A stretch of DNA of 9,709 bases, from positions 1-9,709 of the forward strand of contig JAKLQR010000176.1 of NCBI GenBank assembly GCA_022013235.1, read 5' to 3'. How positions within the stretch are numbered: position 1 is the stretch's first letter; every line of letters starts with the position of its first letter. The translations under genes were made by a program, and so were the position numbers. Under the pieces are notes generated by a model. It worked only from the letters and a program-made list of their open reading frames with translations, was not told the DNA's origin and made no database searches. Positions 1-5,311 of this stretch are shown here, piece by piece. This stretch comes from Thermodesulfovibrionales bacterium. GTDB lineage: Bacteria > Nitrospirota > Thermodesulfovibrionia > Thermodesulfovibrionales > SM23-35.

Positions 1-258
1 AAACCCTCCAATTTCGGGTGAGAGCGTGAGTTTCCCGTCGCTGTATGCTCCGGCGCCGCCCCATCCGCTCAGGAGCGCGCATTCTCTGCATGCCTTGCAG
101 GAGACATCCCTTGTCTTCATGGGACATACTCTGTGTTCTATGTCCCTGCCTTTCTCCACGATGAGAATTTTTGGCTTATTGATTTCTTTCAGTAGTTCAA
201 AGGCTGAAAATATTCCCGCGGGACCGGAACCTACTATTATAACATCGTATTTTTCCAT
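1..258 (-). CDS. FAD-dependent oxidoreductase, N-terminal 86 residues (runs off left edge)
   Basis: Reading leftward from ATG at 258-256 gives 86 residues with no stop before the window edge, so the gene is partial. It opens with a beta-strand and the dinucleotide-binding motif GSGPAG at residues 11-16, followed by an acidic end of strand 2 (IVEKGR), as in Rossmann-type FAD enzymes. A Cys-rich stretch follows (C-x8-C-x2-C-x2-C, about residues 48-61), then GWGGAGAYSDGKL. That combination is typical of the uncharacterised FAD-dependent dehydrogenase family (COG2509-like). Substrate and partner are unknown. The start is one base after the surE stop (TAA-C-ATG), so translation is probably coupled to surE; no independent Shine-Dalgarno is obvious because the upstream bases are the surE 3' end. 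The family assignment is by recognition of the motif, not by a search. Confidence 0.85.
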   Translation of the reverse strand, partial: MEKYDVIIVGSGPAGIFSAFELLKEINKPKILIVEKGRDIEHRVCPMKTRDVSCKACRECALLSGWGGAGAYSDGKLTLSPEIGGF

Positions 259-259
259 G

Positions 260-1021
260 TTATGCCTTGAATTTCAGGCGGTCCTTAAGGAAACCGAGCG
301 CATTATAATTGGTGAGGTCGAGATGGAGAGGCGTAACCGAGACGCAGTTGTCCTGAATAGCCTTGATATCGGTATCCTCGCCGTGCTCCCAGAATGGCTG
401 TCCCCCGCCTATCCAGAAATGTTTCTCGCCATGGGGGTTGAAGGTCTCCTGAACCGAGTTATCGTAAACCCGCTTTCCCTGCCTTGTGAATCTGAAACCC
501 ATGATGTCCTGCAGGGAGAGATTCGGAACGTTCACATTTAATAAGGTGTCATAGGGGAGGGAATGATCAAGGATATACTGACCGATTTCCAGGGCAATCT
601 TTGCGGCGCTCTCGAAGTGAAAGGTCGAATGATGTTTCTCTAAAAAAAGAGAGACTGCGAATGCAGGGATGCCCATGATCGTGCTTTCTATGGCAGCAGA
701 CACAGTCCCTGAATAGGTGATATCATCGCCTAGGTTTGCTCCTTTATTTATCCCTGATACGATAAACGTGGGACGTTCAGGGAGTATTTTGTTTATCCCT
801 ATTGCCACACAATCGGTCGGGGTGCCGTTCAGGCTGAAGACGCGCTCCCTGAGTTTCTCGGCGCGCAGGGGGCGGTGCATCGTAAGCGCATGGCTCACCG
901 CGCTTCTCTCCCTGTCAGGGGCTACGATATACGCAGTGCCGATTTCCTGTATCGCGTCGAAGAGGGTAAGCAGCCCGGGAGAATGAACTCCGTCATCATT
1001 GGTAACAAGGATCAGGGCCAT
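260..1021 (-). CDS. surE: 5'/3'-nucleotidase SurE (stationary-phase survival protein)
   Basis: This 253-residue protein has the usual full SurE length. SurE is a cytosolic, divalent-metal-dependent phosphatase that removes phosphate from nucleoside 5'- and 3'-monophosphates and, in some species, from short polyphosphate. The family fingerprint is complete: N-terminal LVTNDDG (D9 and D10, metal ligands), APDRERSAVSHALT (S40, metal ligand), LNGTPTDCV (64-72) and SGINKGANLGDDITYSGTVSAA (89-110, with N92 the expected metal ligand). The NVNVP motif in the second half is also present. The ATG at 1021 begins the beta-strand directly before NDDG, as in known SurE proteins, so the start is secure even though no good Shine-Dalgarno precedes it. 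It is the first gene of a two-gene unit with the FAD oxidoreductase, which begins one base after its stop. The 252-nt gap upstream holds the candidate structured RNA but no promoter I could call with confidence. Confidence 0.97.
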   Translation of the reverse strand: MALILVTNDDGVHSPGLLTLFDAIQEIGTAYIVAPDRERSAVSHALTMHRPLRAEKLRERVFSLNGTPTDCVAIGINKILPERPTFIVSGINKGANLGDDITYSGTVSAAIESTIMGIPAFAVSLFLEKHHSTFHFESAAKIALEIGQYILDHSLPYDTLLNVNVPNLSLQDIMGFRFTRQGKRVYDNSVQETFNPHGEKHFWIGGGQPFWEHGEDTDIKAIQDNCVSVTPLHLDLTNYNALGFLKDRLKFKA

Positions 1022-1128
1022 GCTTTATTCTATCAAATTAAAGTGTATTCAGTGTCATCGGGATAAAATTAATTAGGGCAAGGGGTATACAGGGAGAATG
1101 AAGGCGGACATCTGAAATGCGAGGCCGT

Positions 1129-1149
1129 AAAAAATAAGAAGACATTCTT
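1129..1149 (-). terminator. Weak candidate intrinsic terminator after the lysine-rich gene
   Basis: On the minus strand AAGAA-TGTC-TTCTT forms a 5-bp stem with a 4-nt loop, followed by one A and six T. The stem is almost all A-T, so on its own it is a poor terminator. It may act together with the CCGG/CCGG hairpin a few bases upstream. It lies about 100 nt upstream of surE. Confidence 0.3.
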
Positions 1150-1252
1150 TCCCCGGAAGAAACCGGAGATGAGCGAAACTACTCTCGCACCCGTGAGTGC
1201 TTTCAAATCTGTGAGCGCCACGGGTCAAGATGCCCTGAGTCTCTAAGGGCAT
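1129..1252 (-). other. Hairpin-rich intergenic segment: candidate structured 3' UTR or small RNA
   Basis: Read on the minus strand after the stop of the lysine-rich gene, four inverted repeats follow one another. They are a 7-bp stem ATGCCCT/AGGGCAT (1252-1246 with 1236-1230), a 7-bp stem ACCCGTG/CACGGGT (1225-1219 with 1195-1189), an abutting 4-bp stem GCGA/TCGC (1188-1185 with 1176-1173) and CCGG/CCGG around a 6-nt loop (1166-1163 with 1156-1153). An A/U-rich 5-bp hairpin and a run of six U end the array. No open reading frame explains it. I do not recognise a known riboswitch or RNA family. It could be a long 3' UTR that protects the short upstream mRNA, an independent small RNA, or the leader of surE. 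Pairing was found by eye, without energy calculation or covariation. Confidence 0.35.
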
Positions 1253-1273
1253 GGTCCATTCGGCAGGGGAAAT

Positions 1274-1423
1274 CTATATTTTCTTTTTTATCTTTTTCGC
1301 CGTCTTGGTGACTGTCTTTTTAACCGCCTTTACCTTTTTGGCAACCTTCTTCTTTAAGGTTTTGGCTTCTTTGTTCACTTTCTTTTTCACAGCCTTTACT
1401 GTCTTCGCAATCTTTGTAGCCAT
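1274..1423 (-). CDS. 49-residue lysine-rich, histone H1-like peptide with an 11-residue repeat
   Basis: The reading frame is open farther upstream, but the ATG at 1423 is preceded by AAGGAGG five bases away, a near-perfect ribosome binding site. A TATAAT box also sits just upstream, so this is taken as the start. The product is 49 residues with 22 Lys, a single Glu, and no Arg, Asp, Cys or aromatic residue. Hydrophobic residues recur with 3-4-4 spacing. From residue 9 the chain falls into 11-residue units of pattern [VA]-K-x-[VLI]-K-K-[KT]-[VI]-x-K-x, three complete and one of eight residues. This predicts one long amphipathic helix with a strongly cationic face. No signal peptide or membrane segment is seen. 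Lysine-rich bacterial proteins of this type are usually annotated as histone H1-like and bind nucleic acid; DNA, RNA, polyphosphate or membrane binding are all possible here. It lies between deaD and surE, with its own promoter and terminators on both sides. Confidence 0.75.
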   Translation of the reverse strand: MATKIAKTVKAVKKKVNKEAKTLKKKVAKKVKAVKKTVTKTAKKIKKKI

Positions 1424-1435
1424 TATATCCTCCTT
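1424..1435 (-). promoter_or_regulatory. Strong ribosome binding site of the lysine-rich gene
   Basis: On the minus strand AAGGAGGATATA directly precedes ATG at 1423. The AAGGAGG core is five bases from the start codon. It decides the start, placing it 53 codons inside the longer open frame. Confidence 0.85.
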
Positions 1436-1457
1436 TTCAGCATAAGAATTCTCAGAT

Positions 1458-1463
1458 ATTATA
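1458..1463 (-). promoter_or_regulatory. Sigma-70-type -10 box for the lysine-rich gene
   Basis: The minus strand reads TATAAT, an exact -10 consensus, 34 bases before the start codon. Transcription would begin near 1451 and give a leader of about 28 nt holding the strong ribosome binding site. The -35 region is poor (TGCAAT at 16-bp spacing is the best I see). The box lies downstream of the deaD terminator, which supports separate transcription. Confidence 0.6.
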
Positions 1464-1522
1464 CTGATGAACCGGAGGAATTGCATTGAAAAAAGAACGA
1501 TATGCGAAATAAGGGCAGATTT

Positions 1523-1543
1523 AAAAAATTCTGCACAAGCAGA
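1523..1543 (-). terminator. Intrinsic terminator after deaD
   Basis: Beginning eight bases after the deaD stop codon, the minus strand reads TCTGC-TTGT-GCAGA, a perfect 5-bp stem with a 4-nt loop, then A and six T. The stem is short but well placed. It would end the glnE-amidotransferase-glnA-deaD transcript before the next promoter. Confidence 0.6.
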
Positions 1544-1550
1544 TTCGGAA

Positions 1551-3140
1551 TCACCGCTTCTTCTTGTCTGTATTTTTCGCAAGCTGGATCTTTACTTTTC
1601 TCCCTTTCATCATGCGGTTATTGATCGAAGCAATGACTCTGTCCGCGAGGTTCGCCGGGACTTCCACGAAACTGAAAGTATCGAACAGGACAATGTTGCC
1701 TATCTTCCCTGAGGGTATGCCTGCTTCAGAGGAGATCGACCTAACAATGTCACCGACATTGAGGTTGTCTTTTCTCCCGACTGTCATAAAGAGCCTTACG
1801 TAATCCCTTTTTGTATCGGGATGAGACATACTTATCTCTCTTATGTCTTCAACATCGGTCTTGCCGAAGAGCAGGCTTAAGGCCGCTGCAACGACATCCT
1901 CGGGGGAATGTTCTTCCAGAAGCCTGCCGACAAGAGGATAGTAATCCGTATGCTCTCTGCCTTTCATCGTCTCTTCCAGAGTGACCGCAATCACGTTTTC
2001 CCGTGCTTTTTTAACCTGTTCCTTTGTCGGAAGTTTTGCCTTTTGAATAACTGTCCTGGCAGCCTTTTCGATAAGCCGCAGATGGCGATATTCGCGGGGC
2101 GTGACAAAAGTGATAGCGATTCCCGACTTGCCCGCTCTTCCAGTCCTGCCGATCCGGTGGATATACCCCTCGGGGTCCTGAGGGATACTGTAATTGATGA
2201 CATGAGAGACATCGGGAATGTCGAGGCCGCGTGCGGCAACATCTGTCGCCACGAGGGTATCGATTTCGCCTTTCTTGAATTTGCGCATCATTTCATCCCT
2301 GTGCGACTGGGTGAAGTCCCCGTGGATTGCGCCCGCCAGGTATCCCATCTGCATGAGCTGACCCGAGACGTCATCTACTTCTTTTTTTGTACGGCAGAAG
2401 ATAAGCGTCAGTGAAGGGCCCTCGACATCCATAAGGCGGGTAAGCGCCTTAATTTTGTCCTCTTCCCTTACTTCGTAAAAGGCCTGTTTTATTGCGGTTA
2501 CGACCATTGCCGATGCATCGACGCGGATATGCTTCGGCTTGTTCATATAGTGCTTGGAAATGTTGAGGACCGCTGTCGGCATAGTAGCGGAAAAGAGCAT
2601 AGTCTGCCGCTCTCCGGGGACTTCCCGGAGGATAGTCTCGATATCTTCGATGAAGCCCATATTGAGCATTTCGTCTGCCTCGTCGAGGACGACTATTTTG
2701 ATATCTTTAAGGACAAGAGATTTGCGCCGGATGTGGTCTATTACGCGGCCCGGCGTACCGACGATGATATCAACTCCCTTGCGCAGATTTTTGAGCTGGA
2801 TATCTATGGACTGGTCGCCGTAAACCGGCAGGGCAAAGACCCCTTTTGCAGAGCCGATTCTGTTGATTTCCTGTGACACCTGCACTGCAAGCTCCCTTGT
2901 AGGACACAGGATGATGGCATAGGGAAATTTGCCGCCTTCCTTCGGCTTGTTCTCGATTATCGGGATACCGAACGCGGCTGTTTTCCCGGTACCTGTCTGG
3001 GCCTGTCCGATGATGTCCTTTCCCTTGAGGGCTGGGGGGATGGCGATCTTCTGTATAGGGGTCGGTTCCTCAAACCCCATGTTGGAAAGAGCGGTTACGA
3101 TCTGATCTGAAATACCGAATTCTGAAAAGTTAGTATGCAT
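1551..3140 (-). CDS. deaD: DEAD-box ATP-dependent RNA helicase with C-terminal DbpA-type RNA-binding domain (DeaD/CsdA-like)
   Basis: This 529-residue cytosolic helicase unwinds RNA duplexes using ATP and probably acts in ribosome assembly, mRNA turnover or cold growth, as CsdA/DbpA relatives do. All core motifs are present and intact: Q motif (F8, then PTPIQ at 26-30), motif I AQTGTGKT 47-54, Ia PTRELA 80-85, Ib TPGR 129-132, DEAD 153-156, SAT 184-186, IV LIFCRT around 246-251, V ATDVAARGLD 298-307 and VI HRIGRTGR 328-335. Residues of about 445-520 (from YVRLFMTVGRKDNL to KIQLAK) resemble the DbpA RNA-binding domain, which in DbpA recognises 23S rRNA hairpin 92. The end is a short basic tail, DKKKR. 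An excellent AAAGGAGG precedes the ATG, but 12 bases away, rather far; no alternative start lies between. It follows glnA by 46 nt with no terminator visible, so cotranscription is likely. Confidence 0.95.
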   Translation of the reverse strand: MHTNFSEFGISDQIVTALSNMGFEEPTPIQKIAIPPALKGKDIIGQAQTGTGKTAAFGIPIIENKPKEGGKFPYAIILCPTRELAVQVSQEINRIGSAKGVFALPVYGDQSIDIQLKNLRKGVDIIVGTPGRVIDHIRRKSLVLKDIKIVVLDEADEMLNMGFIEDIETILREVPGERQTMLFSATMPTAVLNISKHYMNKPKHIRVDASAMVVTAIKQAFYEVREEDKIKALTRLMDVEGPSLTLIFCRTKKEVDDVSGQLMQMGYLAGAIHGDFTQSHRDEMMRKFKKGEIDTLVATDVAARGLDIPDVSHVINYSIPQDPEGYIHRIGRTGRAGKSGIAITFVTPREYRHLRLIEKAARTVIQKAKLPTKEQVKKARENVIAVTLEETMKGREHTDYYPLVGRLLEEHSPEDVVAAALSLLFGKTDVEDIREISMSHPDTKRDYVRLFMTVGRKDNLNVGDIVRSISSEAGIPSGKIGNIVLFDTFSFVEVPANLADRVIASINNRMMKGRKVKIQLAKNTDKKKR

Positions 3141-3186
3141 CGTGCGAAATAACCTCCTTTAGCGTGCTCGTTCTTTTTTCCAAATC

Positions 3187-4542
3187 TTACAGGATCGGCA
3201 GATACTTTTTAATTTCGAAGCTGTGGATCTGTATCCGGTAATCGTCCCACTCGACCTTCTTGCTCGCGATGAACTGTTCAAAGATATGGTCTCCGAGGGT
3301 CTCTCTCAGGAGGTCGCTTTCCTCTGCATATTCGATAGCCCTGTTCAGGCTTCCGGGGAGACAGTCGATATTCATATTTTTTCTTTGCTCGGGAGAAAGG
3401 TGATAGACGTCGGTTTCAATAGGCTCCGGCAAAGTATATCCCCTTTCGACGCCTTTCAATCCGGCGTTCAGCATGCAGGAAAAGGCAAGATACGGATTGC
3501 ATGCAGGGTCAGGGGAACGGAGTTCGAGTCTGGTAGCTTTTTCCTTGCCGGGTTTGTAAAGAGGCACCCTGACAAGTGTTGATCGATTGCGCCTTGCCCA
3601 GCATATGTAGACCGGTGCTTCATAGCCAGGCACGAGGCGTTTATAGGAATTCACCCACTGGTTCAGAATGAGCGTAAACTCCTTCACATGGGTAAGGAGC
3701 CCGGCGATGTATTTTTTCGCGGTATCGGAGAGGAAATACGGGTCTTTCGGGTCGAAGAATGCATTCCGGTTTCCCTTGAACAGAGACTGATGGGTATGCA
3801 TGCCGCTCCCGTTCTGACCGAACATGGGTTTCGGCATGAACGTCGCATAGACATTGTACTGTTTCGCTATCTCTTTGACGATTATCCGGTAGGTCATTAC
3901 AATATCGGCCATGGTGAGCGCATCTTCATACCGCAAATCAATCTCGTGCTGCGAATGGGCGACTTCGTGGTGTGAATATTCAACTTTTATCCCCATGGAT
4001 TCAAGGGCGAGTATTGTGTCGCGGCGCAGGTCTTCGGCAGCATCCATAGGGTAGTCGAAATACCCTCCTTCATCGAGTGTTTCCGTAGCCTTGTCAGTTT
4101 TAAAATAGAAGTATTCGAGTTCCGGTCCGATGTAAAAGGTATACCCCTTCTTTTTTACCTTTTCGAGGTTAAGTTTCAGGATATATCGAGGATCTCCCTT
4201 ATACGGTGAACCGTCAGGCTCATAAATATCACAGAACATCCTGCCGACGGCGCTCTCCTTGGGTCTCCAGGGGAGGATAACAAACGTGGAGGGATCAGGC
4301 CGGGCGATCATGTCACTTTCATCAATCCGGGCAAAGCCCTTGATTGACGACCCGTCAAAGCCCATTCCTTCATCAAAGGCAAAGCCCAGTTCCTCGACAG
4401 GCACCTCAAAACTCTTCAACTGTCCATGGATGTCTGAAAACCAGAGCCTGATGAATTTCACATTATGTTTCCTGACTAATTCCATGACATCCTTTTTGTC
4501 CCTTGGTTTCTTTGTGGCCTTCAGCATTTTAACCCTTTCCAT
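3187..4542 (-). CDS. glnA: Glutamine synthetase type I, alpha-subtype-like
   Basis: This enzyme makes glutamine from glutamate, ammonia and ATP, normally as a cytosolic dodecamer. The 451-residue length matches GSI-alpha (about 440-450) rather than GSI-beta (about 470). Visible features are the GS signature FDGSSIKGF (62-70), the metal-binding E-x-E in GPELEYF (E141, E143), E193 and E200, the ATP-site block KPMFGQNGSGMHTHQS (238-253, H249), flap Glu E308 in PGYEAPVY, and RLELRSPD (338-345). R72 in GFARIDESD matches the Arg that governs glutamine feedback in Bacillus GSI-alpha (R62); GSI-beta lacks it. The C-terminus (GDHIFEQFIASKKVEWDDYR, then IQIHSFE) is also alpha-like. At the adenylylation position there is Y380 in VYHLSPEQ, partly like the classical LYDLPPEE, so modification cannot be excluded. 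Start: AAAAGGGGG five bases before ATG 4542; the Met at codon 6 is a less likely alternative. It sits 61 nt after the amidotransferase and 46 nt before deaD. Confidence 0.97.
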   Translation of the reverse strand: MERVKMLKATKKPRDKKDVMELVRKHNVKFIRLWFSDIHGQLKSFEVPVEELGFAFDEGMGFDGSSIKGFARIDESDMIARPDPSTFVILPWRPKESAVGRMFCDIYEPDGSPYKGDPRYILKLNLEKVKKKGYTFYIGPELEYFYFKTDKATETLDEGGYFDYPMDAAEDLRRDTILALESMGIKVEYSHHEVAHSQHEIDLRYEDALTMADIVMTYRIIVKEIAKQYNVYATFMPKPMFGQNGSGMHTHQSLFKGNRNAFFDPKDPYFLSDTAKKYIAGLLTHVKEFTLILNQWVNSYKRLVPGYEAPVYICWARRNRSTLVRVPLYKPGKEKATRLELRSPDPACNPYLAFSCMLNAGLKGVERGYTLPEPIETDVYHLSPEQRKNMNIDCLPGSLNRAIEYAEESDLLRETLGDHIFEQFIASKKVEWDDYRIQIHSFEIKKYLPIL

Positions 4543-4603
4543 AGTTTCCCCCTTTTCTGCATTTCAAGAAAAAATCCTGCGATATGACAGATGATACCTT
4601 TTT

Positions 4604-5311
4604 TTATTTACTGAAGAAGTCCTTATAGAAGTTCATAGCCCTCCCCTGATACTCGTCAAAAATGCTTTCAGTTTCTCTGGTGATTCTGTCGAACTCAGGT
4701 ATATCGCTGAACCATTCAGTAATCATTTTTTTCGAAACTTCGATATGGAACTGGAAACCGTAAACCTTGTCCCCGTATCGGAATGCCTGATGCCTGTACA
4801 TTGGAGAACTTGCGAGAAGAACTGCTCCCGGAGGGAGATCGAACGTGTCTCCGTGCCAGTGCAGCACCTTGAATTTTCTCCAGAAATCCCCCACGCGCGG
4901 ATGCATGGCGAGCTTCCGCATACATTGATCTTTCAGCCCTTCACCGGTAAGTTCGACAGGAAGCCAGCCGATCTCTTTTCCAGGTCCCGGGTATACCTCA
5001 GCGCCGAGGCAGTATGCGATCATTTGTGAGCCGAGGCAGATGCCGAGCACTTTCATATTCCTGTTGATCGCTTCCCGTATGAGGCGTGAGCAGGATACAA
5101 GGTGTGGATATTGTTCCATCTCGTAGACGCCCATGGGACCTCCGAGGATTATGAGCGCACTGTATTTATCGAGAGAAGGGGGTGTCTCACCGGAGCCAAG
5201 TTCAACAAGAGTGAACGGGATTTTCTTCTGCTTGAAAAATGCGGCCAGGGTCCCCGGGCCTTCCGAGGCTATATTTTTAACGATGAGAACCGGCATAGTG
5301 CTTTGCTGCAA
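4604..5311 (-). CDS. Stand-alone class I glutamine amidotransferase (GMP synthase GATase-like), TTG start
   Basis: This is a 235-residue single-domain protein. Class I (triad) amidotransferases hydrolyse glutamine and hand ammonia to a partner; here no synthetase domain is attached. The catalytic triad is visible: nucleophile C92 in GICLGSQ, H189 and E191 in FQFHIEV. The oxyanion region is IILGGPMGV (54-62), and HWHGDTFDLPPGA (151-163) is typical of the GMP-synthase-like GATase family (COG0518). The start chosen is TTG at 5311, because AGGAGG lies nine bases upstream; the first ATG (5296, codon 6) would be 24 bases from that site. The 5' end overlaps glnE by 35 bases in another frame, so translation is probably coupled. 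It is flanked by glnE and glnA, which suggests a role in glutamine use or sensing, but the acceptor substrate is unknown. An alternative is a detoxifying gamma-glutamyl hydrolase-like activity. Confidence 0.88.
   Translation of the reverse strand: MQQSTMPVLIVKNIASEGPGTLAAFFKQKKIPFTLVELGSGETPPSLDKYSALIILGGPMGVYEMEQYPHLVSCSRLIREAINRNMKVLGICLGSQMIAYCLGAEVYPGPGKEIGWLPVELTGEGLKDQCMRKLAMHPRVGDFWRKFKVLHWHGDTFDLPPGAVLLASSPMYRHQAFRYGDKVYGFQFHIEVSKKMITEWFSDIPEFDRITRETESIFDEYQGRAMNFYKDFFSK

Noticed and set aside
26..541. Plus-strand frame of 171 codons opposite surE and the FAD oxidoreductase.
   Set aside because: It is wholly antisense to two genes with clear family motifs and has no ribosome binding site or motif of its own.
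1157..1190. Hammerhead-like core on the plus strand (GATGAGCGAAAC resembles CUGAUGA...GAAA).
   Set aside because: The required CUGAUGA is not present, there is no stem II between the two boxes, and no flanking stems I and III with a cleavage triplet could be drawn.
1424..1582. 53-residue N-terminal extension of the lysine-rich peptide, overlapping the 3' end of deaD.
   Set aside because: It spans the deaD terminator and a TATAAT box, its composition is unlike the rest, and an ideal ribosome binding site marks ATG 1423.
4566..4603. Possible terminator between the amidotransferase and glnA (ATCTG...CAGGAT followed by T6 on the minus strand).
   Set aside because: The stem is only five pairs with a bulge and an 8-nt loop. 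Too weak to call, and glnA has no convincing promoter of its own in the 61-nt gap.
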